Origin: an uncultured Clostridia bacterium
Lineage (GTDB): Bacteria > Bacillota > Clostridia > Oscillospirales > Ruminococcaceae
Length of the DNA: 64,000 nt
Direction: 5' to 3'
Assembly: GCA_946498095.1 (NCBI GenBank)
Contig: CAMMMX010000004.1
Span: forward strand, 82,550-146,549
The position numbers were made by a program, and so were the translations under genes. How positions within the stretch are numbered: position 1 is the stretch's first letter; the number at the start of each line of letters is the position of its first letter. Below the pieces are notes generated by a model, which had not been told where the DNA came from, ran no database searches, and saw only the letters and a program-made list of their open reading frames with translations. Positions 54,657 through 62,617 of the stretch are shown piece after piece.

Positions 54657-54908
54657 ATGACCCTCCAAACCATGTGACCCATACCGCTACCACTATGGCT
54701 ATCGGTCAGGATAACGCTTCTGTTTATCGCGATTGTCTGTGCCATCGGGGCGGCGATCCAGTCCGGACACACCTATGCGAGTCCGAATTGTGGCTGTAGG
54801 TTTCGGGTAAAGTGGGACCGGCTGGTATTTCCCTGCTTTGTGAGAAGTACGCTATGGAAATGTCCGGCGTGCGGCAGGCGGGATATGTGCACAAGGATCG
54901 AATATTGA
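54657..54908 (+). pseudogene. Membrane zinc-ribbon protein with in-frame TGA
   Basis: A good ribosome binding site (AGGAGGG, eight bases) leads into ATG at 54657, but codon 7 is TGA (54675-54677). The same frame then continues for 76 codons with one membrane span (ITLLFIAIVCAIGAAI) and two cysteine pairs, NCGCRFRVKWDRLVF and KCPACGRRDMCTRI, resembling small zinc-ribbon proteins. No alternative ATG, GTG or TTG follows the TGA in frame. It is therefore a nonsense-mutated gene, a sequencing error or a readthrough case. A terminator follows at 54953. Confidence 0.6.
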
Positions 54909-54952
54909 CGCGGTGAAGCGCTTTCTAGCCATGCAAAACTGCGTCGGACAGC

Positions 54953-54990
54953 AAACGCCGTGGCGACATCCGTTTCGCCGCGGCGTTTTT
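54953..54990 (+). terminator. Terminator after the zinc-ribbon gene
   Basis: AACGCCG and CGGCGTT around a structured loop, then five T. From 54991 to 55287 no convincing gene is seen. Confidence 0.75.
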
Positions 54991-55287
54991 GGCACAAATG
55001 GGCTTGGGTAGAAGAGTTCCCGGATCAGTACATAGCAGACGAGCGTTTGATGGGAACGTTCCGTGTCCAGCGCAGATAAATGTTGGCCGTTAGGGAAAGA
55101 CGACAGGGGGTACAATGGTCCTCCTGCAAATAGTCCCATCCTGCTTCATACTCAGCAATCGTATGTACGTTTTTCTTCAAATCTAATATCATACACAGGT
55201 AAAACAAGTGCAATTTCAGCGTGTATAAATGAAAGGTAAAATCGCCTACAATATAAGTGGAACATTTTAGCAATATGAGGTGATTTT

Positions 55288-55458
55288 ATGTTTAAAATTC
55301 CAAAAAAAGAGTATGTAAACAAAACTTTCCGGATGCCGAAGGATCTGGTGGAGTACTTGGGCCAGATTGCGACCAAGAACAACACGTCGGTCAATCAGCT
55401 GGTGATCTACTGTTGTGAGTACGCGCTGGACAACATGGAACCGGAGGAAAAAGAGTAA
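55288..55458 (+). CDS. Small ribbon-helix-helix-like protein
   Basis: 56 residues, starting MFKIPKKEYVNKTFRMPKDL after GAGGTGA. Strand VNKTFRMPK is followed by two helices (DLVEYLGQIATKNNTS and NQLVIYCCEYALDNM), the Arc/CopG ribbon-helix-helix layout. It is likely a DNA-binding regulator. A strong terminator closes a single-gene unit. Its targets are unknown. Confidence 0.8.
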   Translation: MFKIPKKEYVNKTFRMPKDLVEYLGQIATKNNTSVNQLVIYCCEYALDNMEPEEKE

Positions 55459-55459
55459 T

Positions 55460-55488
55460 CCCCCCGTTGCCATACTGGCAACGGGGGG
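55460..55488. terminator. Terminator between the small RHH gene and the GH172 gene
   Basis: CCCCCCGTTGCCA with its full complement around three bases. A moderate T-rich stretch follows on the plus strand. Confidence 0.82.
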
Positions 55489-55505
55489 ACATTTTCCTGT
55501 TTTGT

Positions 55506-56597
55506 TTAGCGGGGGCGGCGTCCGTCCACATCGGGCAGCACAGGGAAAGTGTTGTGCGGCTCACACTGATACCAGTACGAGACCGATGCAATATCGTCGT
55601 CGCGCTCAAAAAGCTTGACGCCGTTGTGCCCGATATCCTGGATGGTGACCTTTAAATCGCTTTCAAAGCGGATCGGATCTGGCAGATGGAAGCGGTACAT
55701 GCTGTGCAGCGCGACATTATGGCCGAACCAAGGATCAATTTTATTGGAATCCTCCAGATAGTAGTAACCGAGGAAAGGGGTGGAGTAACAGGCCGGCTTC
55801 TTTGTCTCGCCGCCTTCAAAGCACCAGGCGCCGCCGACGTAGTCTTCGGTACCGGTGCCGCAGATGGACGGAAAGTCGGTGTCGCCGTCGATGAAGAATT
55901 TCATCTCGCCTTCGCCCCACCAGCTTCTGCCCAGCGCGGAGATGGCAAGGTAGGTGCCGACGTACTGGCCCTTGCCCTTGACGCCGTCAAGCAGGACATG
56001 ATCCTGTCCACGGGTGATGTGCTCGGTACGGCGCCACTGTGCGTGGAAGTAGGCAGCGTTGTCCGGCAGCTCGTCCACCTTGGAGTAGGTGACCTGGTAG
56101 AACAGCGCACCGCCGGCAACGTCCAGGGTGTTGACAACTTCAATCCGCGCGTGCTTACGGAAGGGAAGCGGGAAGTAGCAGTTGAGACCGCCGGTCGGGT
56201 TAGCGCTGATCGGCAGGGCGTTGACATTGAAGAACTGGCCGAAGCCGTTGCAGAAGAAATCGCCGAGCGGGCATTCCACTGACGGCGTTTCCTCGTTGTC
56301 CCAGTACATTTTCAGAATGAGGTTGCGCAGCATGAAACGTGCGTCTTCCGGGCCGACGTTGGCGTTGGTGGTAATCCAGATATGCTGAATGATACCGGGA
56401 CCCTCCACATCGGCCAAGGTGATAGTTTCGTTGGCTGCAATCCCGACACAGGCACGCCCTTTACGACCGACGCCAAGATGGTTTTCCGCCATACCGCCCT
56501 TGCCCTTTTCACCGGTGGGGTTTTCGGCGCTGAGAGAGATTGTCTTCGCGTTGCTGGTAAGGAACGCGGAGGACAGTCCAAAGTTACAATCTAACAT
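55506..56597 (-). CDS. Glycoside hydrolase family 172 (DUF2961) protein
   Basis: 363 residues of the DUF2961/GH172 jelly-roll family, whose studied members act on fructofuranosyl or arabinofuranosyl linkages. Seen: IIQHIWITT, SVECPLGDFFCNGFG (acidic residues of the active site), FPLPFRKHARIEV, GEMKFFIDGDTDFPSICGTGTEDYVGGAW (acidic active-site cluster near residue 250) and GHNVALHSMYRFHLPDP. There is no signal peptide, so it acts inside the cell. GGAGGAAA precedes the ATG. It follows the glycyl-radical enzyme by 80 bases in one transcription direction. Confidence 0.92.
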   Translation of the reverse strand: MLDCNFGLSSAFLTSNAKTISLSAENPTGEKGKGGMAENHLGVGRKGRACVGIAANETITLADVEGPGIIQHIWITTNANVGPEDARFMLRNLILKMYWDNEETPSVECPLGDFFCNGFGQFFNVNALPISANPTGGLNCYFPLPFRKHARIEVVNTLDVAGGALFYQVTYSKVDELPDNAAYFHAQWRRTEHITRGQDHVLLDGVKGKGQYVGTYLAISALGRSWWGEGEMKFFIDGDTDFPSICGTGTEDYVGGAWCFEGGETKKPACYSTPFLGYYYLEDSNKIDPWFGHNVALHSMYRFHLPDPIRFESDLKVTIQDIGHNGVKLFERDDDIASVSYWYQCEPHNTFPVLPDVDGRRPR

Positions 56598-56676
56598 GTT
56601 TTTTTCCTCCTAATTTGAAAAACAGTTAATTTATTCATTCGCTTTCTTCCTTTATAGGAACAAGCGTAAATGACGT

Positions 56677-58932
56677 TTAAAGCTCGCTGCGGGCGATAAT
56701 TTCCAGCTGAAGCTTTTGGCTCAGTGCGGTAAAATAGGCGCTGAAGCCGCCTACACGGACGATAAGACCCGCGTAATCCTGTGGACGCTCGTAGGCCTTT
56801 TTCAGCACTTCACTGTCGCAGACGTTGACCTGCACCTGTTGTCCGCCTTGAGCAAAATAGGTACGGATCAAGGAAAGGCATTTATCCCCTTCCGATTCGA
56901 ACAGACTTTTCAGGAACTTCAGGTTGAGCACTGTCGTGGTGACGATGGAATCGGAGGGCAGCTTGAGGCAGGAATTGAGCAGTGCGGTGGGACCGCAGCG
57001 GTCCAGCCCCTGCGACGCGCCAGCGGAGTCCGCAAGGACTTCGCCTTTTTTGCGCCCGTCTGGCGTCGCGCCGGTGACGCTCCCCATGTCGTCATGGGCG
57101 GTAAAAATCACCTCGCCTGGGATATAGTGTCCTCCAAACGCACCCTTTTGTGCCCGCATCGTTTCGTAGCAGCGGCACGTCAGGTCGGCGCGGATATCGT
57201 CGACGTAGGGGTCGTCATTGCCGAATTTCGGGCAGTGCAGCAGCTGTGCACGCAGGGACTCATATCCGTCGAAGTTATGTAAAAGCGCTTCCCGCAGCTG
57301 AGACAGCGTCAGGGAGCGCTCGTCGTATACGAGCTTTTTGATCGCTGCCAGCGAGTCCGCTACATTTGTGATGCCGATAAATTCCATCTCGACACCGTTG
57401 TAACGTGCGCCGCCTTGATAACACCCTTTGCCGTTTTCAATGCAGTCGCGGGTCAGCAGGCTGCGCAGCGCATAACCTTCCTGGCTGCCGATAAAGCGGA
57501 TTTCCGTGTTGTTGATCTCCGCTTCCAGACGGATGAAGTCCTCCAGCCGTTCGCAGAAGGCACGGTAGAGCGCATGAAAAGAGTCAAACTCCGTCTCTCC
57601 TCGCTCACCGGCCTCCAAGCCGGTCATCGCCGCGTCAACGCCACCATAGAGGGTCAGCTCCAGCACCTTGGCGACGTTGAAGATCCCGATGTCGTTGACA
57701 AAGTGGGTACGTCCCGGCAGCATGACCTGGCTGCAGCCGGCGAGGCAGAAGTCCCGTGCGACCTGCGGCGGGTATCCGTCTTTTTCCAAAAAGGGGATCA
57801 TGACGCCGTCGTTATACAGGGCGGGAAGTCCCTGTCCTGTGGCCAGTGAAGCACGGATTTCTTCCCACATGTCTGTCGGCATCACGTCGTTGATACGCAA
57901 ACAAAGGTTGGGACCTTTATACCCCGCGTTCCGGGTGGCTTGCAGCATCAAACGGGTCAAAGCGTTGTAGCAAGGGGCACCGTCTTCTAGGACACCGCCC
58001 AGTGTCATGTTTTGGATTTGATCCATCTGCTCGACCTTGACACAGAGGCATTCCAGCAGGGACAGCGCAAAATCGGAGGTGAGTAACCCTGCGCGCAGGT
58101 CCTTTTCATAAAAAGGATACAGATACTTGTCGAAGCGGCCAAAGGTATCGGCGCCGGCCAGCATATGAGCGAAATAAACGAGCAGTAGCGCCTGGTGAAA
58201 ATTGGACGGCGGACAAGCGGCGATATGGCGCAGATTTTCCGCCAAGGTGGATAGACGTTTTTGTTCTTCCGTACCGGAAGCTTGCAGCGCGTTGACCGCG
58301 TCGGCGGTCCGGGTCAAGACGATTGCGAACGCGTCAAGGATGGTGTCCATCGCCTCGTAAAAGTCCCTTTTTGTACCGTCCGACGCTTCACGGGCACGGC
58401 GTATCTCATCCCGGTAACCGTCCAGCCCTTGCTGCAACAGCGTTTCGAAGTCAGGTACCATATGACCGCCGAAAAAGGTCGTGGAGGCAGCATGTACCCG
58501 CATCGACTGTTCCATTTCAGGCGTGAAGACCTTGAGACCAAGTGTCTCATACCAACCGTCATTAAAAGCGACGTGCCGGCGCTCATGCACGGCACGGATA
58601 CTTTCGTCCAGACGTCTGCTTTCTGCTTCATCCATGCCGCGTTCTTTCTTGATCACGTCGATACAGCCATAGTCGATATAGGTACCGCAGCCGTAATGGA
58701 AAGCGACGGGTTCGTAAAATCGAAGCTGTCCAGGCAGCAGTTCGTCGGCGTAGACGTCGATTCGGCAATGGGACCATAACGCAAGCAGTGCGCGCGCTTC
58801 CCGTAGAATGGGGGAGCGGCCGAGGTTGTCAATATACGCATCCAGATAGTAGCTGGTCGCAGGAATATACTGAGGCTTGCTTCGCCGCTGTTCAAAACAG
58901 GATTTATGCTTCTTTCCCAGTTCAGTCATCAT
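56677..58932 (-). CDS. Glycyl-radical enzyme, PFL-like, with atypical GCSQ loop
   Basis: 751 residues. The glycyl-radical motif RVGGFSAYF is near the C terminus (radical Gly about residue 729). The thiyl Cys is Cys400 in CLAGCSQV. Diol dehydratases and lyases of this superfamily have GCVE, with a Glu two residues after the Cys; here it is Gln402. So it is unlikely to be a standard CutC/PduC-type eliminase, nor is it PFL (which has Cys-Cys). No radical-SAM activase gene is adjacent. ATG at 58932 is five bases after AAAGGAG. The partner genes are URO-D-like (upstream) and GH172 (downstream). Substrate unknown. Confidence 0.9.
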   Translation of the reverse strand: MMTELGKKHKSCFEQRRSKPQYIPATSYYLDAYIDNLGRSPILREARALLALWSHCRIDVYADELLPGQLRFYEPVAFHYGCGTYIDYGCIDVIKKERGMDEAESRRLDESIRAVHERRHVAFNDGWYETLGLKVFTPEMEQSMRVHAASTTFFGGHMVPDFETLLQQGLDGYRDEIRRAREASDGTKRDFYEAMDTILDAFAIVLTRTADAVNALQASGTEEQKRLSTLAENLRHIAACPPSNFHQALLLVYFAHMLAGADTFGRFDKYLYPFYEKDLRAGLLTSDFALSLLECLCVKVEQMDQIQNMTLGGVLEDGAPCYNALTRLMLQATRNAGYKGPNLCLRINDVMPTDMWEEIRASLATGQGLPALYNDGVMIPFLEKDGYPPQVARDFCLAGCSQVMLPGRTHFVNDIGIFNVAKVLELTLYGGVDAAMTGLEAGERGETEFDSFHALYRAFCERLEDFIRLEAEINNTEIRFIGSQEGYALRSLLTRDCIENGKGCYQGGARYNGVEMEFIGITNVADSLAAIKKLVYDERSLTLSQLREALLHNFDGYESLRAQLLHCPKFGNDDPYVDDIRADLTCRCYETMRAQKGAFGGHYIPGEVIFTAHDDMGSVTGATPDGRKKGEVLADSAGASQGLDRCGPTALLNSCLKLPSDSIVTTTVLNLKFLKSLFESEGDKCLSLIRTYFAQGGQQVQVNVCDSEVLKKAYERPQDYAGLIVRVGGFSAYFTALSQKLQLEIIARSEL

Positions 58933-59006
58933 GGGCACTCCTTTCACTTGGGGAGGACTTATCTACCTATCAAAGCGTATGCATACAGGGCTTGAGCGTA
59001 TACAGA

Positions 59007-60077
59007 TCAGGACGATTCAAACCTGCGGACGGTTTCAATCATGGCGTGGATATTTTCCGGCGGCGTGTGGAAACTGAGCGGACAGCCGTTCGCCATGATG
59101 AAGGGGCACCCCTGCGTCGCTCGTAATTGGCGCAGCGTCTCGGTACGGACGTCATCCGGGGAACCCATCTGCATCACATAGACACTGTCGAGGTTACCGA
59201 AGAGCGCCATCGTCCCCTCCAGCCGGGCGGCAATTTCACCCACATCGAGTACAAAATCTTTCTTCGACTCCTCAATCATCAGGCCGCGCACAGGCAAAGT
59301 TTTGATGTCATTCAGCATCGGCAGGATGTTGCCGGTGAAATAGACGATGGGGATGATCCCGATGGCGGACAACTTTTGATAAAACTCGTGCTGCACCGGA
59401 TAAATGATATCGTGGTAAAGCGTGGGCGACATCACGTCGGCGCTACAATAGGTCTCGGAGTTGATAAACGCGTCGCAACCGGTTTCTTTGAGGGCCAGCA
59501 TCCGATCAAAAGTATTGTCGTACAGGCGTTTCAAATAATATTGCGTGTTTTCAGGATGTTCCAGCAAGCCTATCAGACCCGCTTCAAACCCAAGATGCCC
59601 ATCGAAATAGGCGGACGTCTCCGACCCTTCGTTCAAGGCCAGAAATGCCTCGTCGCCGTATTTTTGCCGGAGCAAAACGATGTGGTCGAATTCGCCGCTT
59701 TGCAGAGTCTCCTGTGGAGAACGATGCCACAGATTGACGTAGTCGTCGATAGCCTGCTTTGATGTGAGGGAGGAGGCTTTTTTGCGGGCGTCCATGTATT
59801 CGTCCCAGGTGAAACTACGGACGTTTTTGGTTGGGGCAGTGGTCAGGTGGAACATGTCCGGATGAAATTCATCATAGAAAGAGGCATCAATGCGGGCGAG
59901 GTCGGGCGCGCTTTGGTTCCAGCCAAGGGAGTCGTCCTCGTAGCCTTGAATGATTCCCTGGTGCCAGAATTTATACGGCCCCCACCAGTGCGGCGTTACA
60001 GGAATGCCGTTCTCGGCAGAGCCGGATAAAGCCGCCAGCATACGCTGTCTGGCTGTTGAGACTAAGCTGCCTGCCAT
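59007..60077 (-). CDS. Second URO-D-family protein, zinc site lost
   Basis: 356 residues of the URO-D fold. It starts MAGSLVSTARQRMLAAL, has HWWGPYKFWHQG, YCSADVMSPTLYHDIIYP, and ends with MANGCPLSFHTPPENIHAM. The usual His-X-Cys-Gly zinc motif of MtaA-type methyltransferases is replaced by YFTGN (near residue 255), unlike the protein at 3232-4290. A cobalamin-methyltransferase role is therefore less likely. It is 74 bases before the glycyl-radical enzyme and in the same direction, so probably in its operon. AAAGGGG precedes the ATG. Confidence 0.85.
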   Translation of the reverse strand: MAGSLVSTARQRMLAALSGSAENGIPVTPHWWGPYKFWHQGIIQGYEDDSLGWNQSAPDLARIDASFYDEFHPDMFHLTTAPTKNVRSFTWDEYMDARKKASSLTSKQAIDDYVNLWHRSPQETLQSGEFDHIVLLRQKYGDEAFLALNEGSETSAYFDGHLGFEAGLIGLLEHPENTQYYLKRLYDNTFDRMLALKETGCDAFINSETYCSADVMSPTLYHDIIYPVQHEFYQKLSAIGIIPIVYFTGNILPMLNDIKTLPVRGLMIEESKKDFVLDVGEIAARLEGTMALFGNLDSVYVMQMGSPDDVRTETLRQLRATQGCPFIMANGCPLSFHTPPENIHAMIETVRRFESS

Positions 60078-60236
60078 ACAAGAAATCCCCTTTCTAACCA
60101 AAATAACGCCATCTGTTCTCTGAAACGTTTTACTGTGATTCATTATAGAAGATTTGCTTGTGTGAGTCAATGCAGATTCAGTGAATTCTGCATCAAAAAT
60201 ATCGTGCGGCGGTCCCGCCTTGTTCGACTTCAGGGC

Positions 60237-60265
60237 TTGACAAGGCGATCCGGATATTGTATAAT
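60237..60265 (+). promoter_or_regulatory. Consensus promoter of tRNA-Pro
   Basis: TTGACA, 17 bases, TATAAT: a perfect match. The tRNA begins only about 180 bases later, giving an unusually long 5' leader in which I see no gene. Confidence 0.9.
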
Positions 60266-60451
60266 ATGAACGTTGTCTGATGACGCGGACACATTGAAAG
60301 GCGTTTATAGTCGTTTTTCAAGGTGTGCATTTTTGAGGAATTTCTAGAGCTGTCGTACTGGTCTGTCCGGTCTGAGAATTACGGTCCCGGTATGTTTATG
60401 TTATGAAGCAGGAGCAGACGTGTACGCGCTATGCACACATACGTCATCCAT

Positions 60452-60528
60452 CGGGGCGTAGCTCAGTTTGGTAGAGTGCTTGGTTTGGGACCAAGATGCC
60501 GCAGGTTCGAGTCCTGTCGCCCCGACCA
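60452..60528 (+). tRNA. tRNA-Pro (anticodon TGG)
   Basis: Cloverleaf with acceptor CGGGGCG/CGCCCCG, D-arm GCTC/GAGT, anticodon stem CTTGG/CCAAG around TTTGGGA, T-loop TTCGAGT and an encoded CCA. Its CCA end is the left border of the 153-bp direct repeat. Confidence 0.97.
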
Positions 60529-60679
60529 GCAGGTTAAGCCTGCACGGAATTCGCGCTCCTCACTTCTGTGGGGAGCTTTTGTTTTATCCCACGTTGCACC
60601 GTCTTTTTCTTTTACTCCATCTGTGGAACAAGGATGTGTATCCTGCTTATGTTGACGGGGAACGTGTAGGTTCGGAGTC
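60527..60679 (+). repeat. 153-bp direct repeat, left copy at tRNA-Pro
   Basis: Identical by eye to 61732-61884. It begins within the tRNA CCA, contains a terminator (GCTCCTCAC/GTGGGGAGC, TTTT at 60555-60580) and ends GGTTCGGAGTC. With the right copy it brackets a 1.05-kb AT-rich segment holding one gene, as an attachment-site duplication would. Confidence 0.93.
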
Positions 60680-60837
60680 ATGTTGTCCTAACCAAAGAGA
60701 GACAAGCTTGTTTTGGACAGGTTTGTCTTTTGGTATATCCACCAAGAGCTGAAATTTTGCCCGTTTTAATAATGATTAAAATTTTTATACGCCAATTTTA
60801 AAGCATTTATTCCCAAAAATAAGTTTACGATTTTTGT

Positions 60838-60857
60838 GATTAATTATAAAATTAATC
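60838..60857. promoter_or_regulatory. Palindrome before the cassette gene
   Basis: GATTAATT and AATTAATC with a 4-base spacer, 40 bases before the start codon in a very AT-rich promoter region. A candidate operator. Confidence 0.45.
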
Positions 60858-60896
60858 ATCATACAATATTATAAACATGCTTATTGGAGAAAATGT

Positions 60897-61652
60897 ATGA
60901 AAATACGAATGTTATGTCCGCAATGTTTTGAAGCTGTCCAAGGAAACAATATACCCGATATATTAACTTATTTAGATTGGAGTTTTCCGTTTGTTCAAAT
61001 TGATAAATGGCCATATTTTGAATTGGAATGTGCGAACGAACACAAGTATAAATACACATTGTCCAACGAGTTGTATGATTTGTTGTTCCAGCAAGCAACA
61101 TATTGTATACAAGATGGCTATTTTCGAGAGTCAATTGGAACATATCATGCAGCAATGGAACGATATTTTGAGTATTGTATAGAGATATTTACTTATTATC
61201 ATAACCCCGACACAGACTTTAAAAAGTTATGGAAAATCATAAGCAAACAATCTGAACGCCAGTTGGGTGCTTTTTATTCATTATGGCTTGCTACACTAGG
61301 AGAGAATCCTGTATTTTTGGAAGAAAAGAGAGTTGAACTAAGAAATAAGGTCATACATCAAGGAAAATTGGTAAATGAAAATGAGGCAAAAGATTACGGT
61401 AAATATGTTTTCGATTATATTCGTAATTCAAATAGCAAGTTGGATAGTAAATTAGGTGAACGTCTTGCTGAATGCCATAATAAAAGGCGGTACAGAATAT
61501 GTAAGGATGATATAAAAAAATTAACTGACATCTCCGCCAAAGGAATTGGTAGCGTAAATATACCGAGTTATCTGTCTGATGTAACCGAGTATCCAGATTA
61601 TTTATCGTGTTTTCAAAAGACACAAATAAATGGAATTGGATTTGTCAAATGA
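60897..61652 (+). CDS. Zinc-ribbon plus HEPN-like protein, possible defence nuclease
   Basis: 251 residues, AT-rich and unlike its surroundings. The N terminus has Cys7-X2-Cys10 (LCPQC) and Cys45...His49 (CANEH), a likely zinc ribbon. The central helical part (ESIGTYHAAMERYFEYC) leads to VELRNKVIHQGK, where Arg149-X4-His154 fits the RX4-6H motif of HEPN RNases; the following KDYGKYVFDYIRN helix also suits the fold. HEPN proteins act in abortive infection and toxin systems. TTGGAGAAA precedes the ATG. It is the only gene between the 153-bp repeats. Assignment is from motifs only. Confidence 0.75.
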   Translation: MKIRMLCPQCFEAVQGNNIPDILTYLDWSFPFVQIDKWPYFELECANEHKYKYTLSNELYDLLFQQATYCIQDGYFRESIGTYHAAMERYFEYCIEIFTYYHNPDTDFKKLWKIISKQSERQLGAFYSLWLATLGENPVFLEEKRVELRNKVIHQGKLVNENEAKDYGKYVFDYIRNSNSKLDSKLGERLAECHNKRRYRICKDDIKKLTDISAKGIGSVNIPSYLSDVTEYPDYLSCFQKTQINGIGFVK

Positions 61653-61731
61653 GGAGATTGTTCTATCTGTATTGCAAGGATTCAAGTCTCCCCGAAAAAA
61701 CGGTTGGACATCCCTTCAGTCTCCCTTTTTA

Positions 61732-61884
61732 CAGCAGGTTAAGCCTGCACGGAATTCGCGCTCCTCACTTCTGTGGGGAGCTTTTGTTTTATCCCACGTT
61801 GCACCGTCTTTTTCTTTTACTCCATCTGTGGAACAAGGATGTGTATCCTGCTTATGTTGACGGGGAACGTGTAGGTTCGGAGTC
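61732..61884 (+). repeat. 153-bp direct repeat, right copy
   Basis: The exact duplicate of 60527-60679, without a tRNA before it. It supplies a terminator after the cassette gene (positions 61760-61785). The following 61885-62045 contains a further terminator but no convincing gene. Confidence 0.93.
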
Positions 61885-61989
61885 GATCACTTCTACCTAT
61901 CTCAGAACCTTTCGAAAAAATGAAATTGCTTTATCGGAAGGTTGTTCTATCAGGAAGCTGTGTCGCTTTTATATTGTATTCATATCTTG

Positions 61990-62011
61990 CCGCTCAACGA
62001 GCGGTTTTTTT
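61990..62011 (+). terminator. Terminator before the sigma-factor gene
   Basis: CCGCT and AGCGG with a 5-base loop, then seven T. Confidence 0.85.
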
Positions 62012-62045
62012 GTTTTTCTTGTAGCTTTTTACATGTCTGAAAGGT

Positions 62046-62155
62046 ATTGTTAGTAAAGGGGGAATGCAAACTGGAAATACAATCACCATGCAGGAATGAT
62101 ATTGTTAGTAAGGGAGTGATGAAAATTGAAAATACAATCGCTACGTACGGACGAT
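62046..62155 (+). repeat. Tandem duplication over the sigma-factor start
   Basis: Two 55-base units, 62046-62100 and 62101-62155, share ATTGTTAGTAA, GAAATACAATC-type and GGA/C-GAT segments. The second unit carries the working ribosome binding site and TTG start. The first encodes a similar first dozen residues from a CTG with a weaker context. It looks like a local duplication of the gene's start. Confidence 0.7.
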
Positions 62156-62617
62156 TGCATTGATGAAGTGATTGAAAAATATTCTAATATGGTTTATCGA
62201 CTAGCTCTATCGCATATGAAAACAAAGCACGATGCAGAGGATGTATTTCTGAAATATATTTCAAAGCCACGTAACTTTGAAAGCGAAGCTCATCGCAAGG
62301 CGTGGTTCATCCGTGTAACGATAAACCGTTGTAATTCACTTTGGGCATTGCTTTCTTCTCATAAGTCAGAGCCATTAGACGATACAATGTCTTATGAAGA
62401 AACAGAACACCATGACCTTGATGTGTATTTATCAAAACTTCCAAAAAGACATCGCGATGTAATATACCTATTTTACTATGAAGATTTATCTGTAAAACAA
62501 ATAAGTAAAATTATGAAAGCAAAAGAATCCACAGTAAGGACATGGCTTACCCGTGCTCGTTGTGCAATGAAAGAAGAACTAAAAGGAGATTTTGCAGATG
62601 GATATGGATACTTATAA
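62126..62617 (+). CDS. ECF-type RNA polymerase sigma factor
   Basis: 163 residues. A sigma-70 region 2 (YSNMVYRLALSHMKTKHDAEDVFLKYI, near residue 20) is followed by a short linker and region 4 (LPKRHRDVIYLFYYEDLSVKQISKIMKAKESTVRTWLTRAR near 105). TTG at 62126 follows AGGGAGTG. Its last 20 bases overlap the next gene, a membrane protein that probably acts as its anti-sigma factor. It is AT-rich relative to the window, like the cassette gene before it. Confidence 0.92.
   Translation: MKIQSLRTDDCIDEVIEKYSNMVYRLALSHMKTKHDAEDVFLKYISKPRNFESEAHRKAWFIRVTINRCNSLWALLSSHKSEPLDDTMSYEETEHHDLDVYLSKLPKRHRDVIYLFYYEDLSVKQISKIMKAKESTVRTWLTRARCAMKEELKGDFADGYGYL

Noticed and set aside
55025..55273. 82-codon minus-strand frame before the small RHH gene
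   Set aside because: It lies in a promoter-like region, lacks a ribosome binding site and has no recognisable fold.
60527..61884. Reading the 153-bp repeats as a simple insertion sequence
   Set aside because: There is no transposase, no terminal inverted repeats and no short target duplication. The repeats are direct, long and begin at a tRNA 3' end, which fits an attachment site better.
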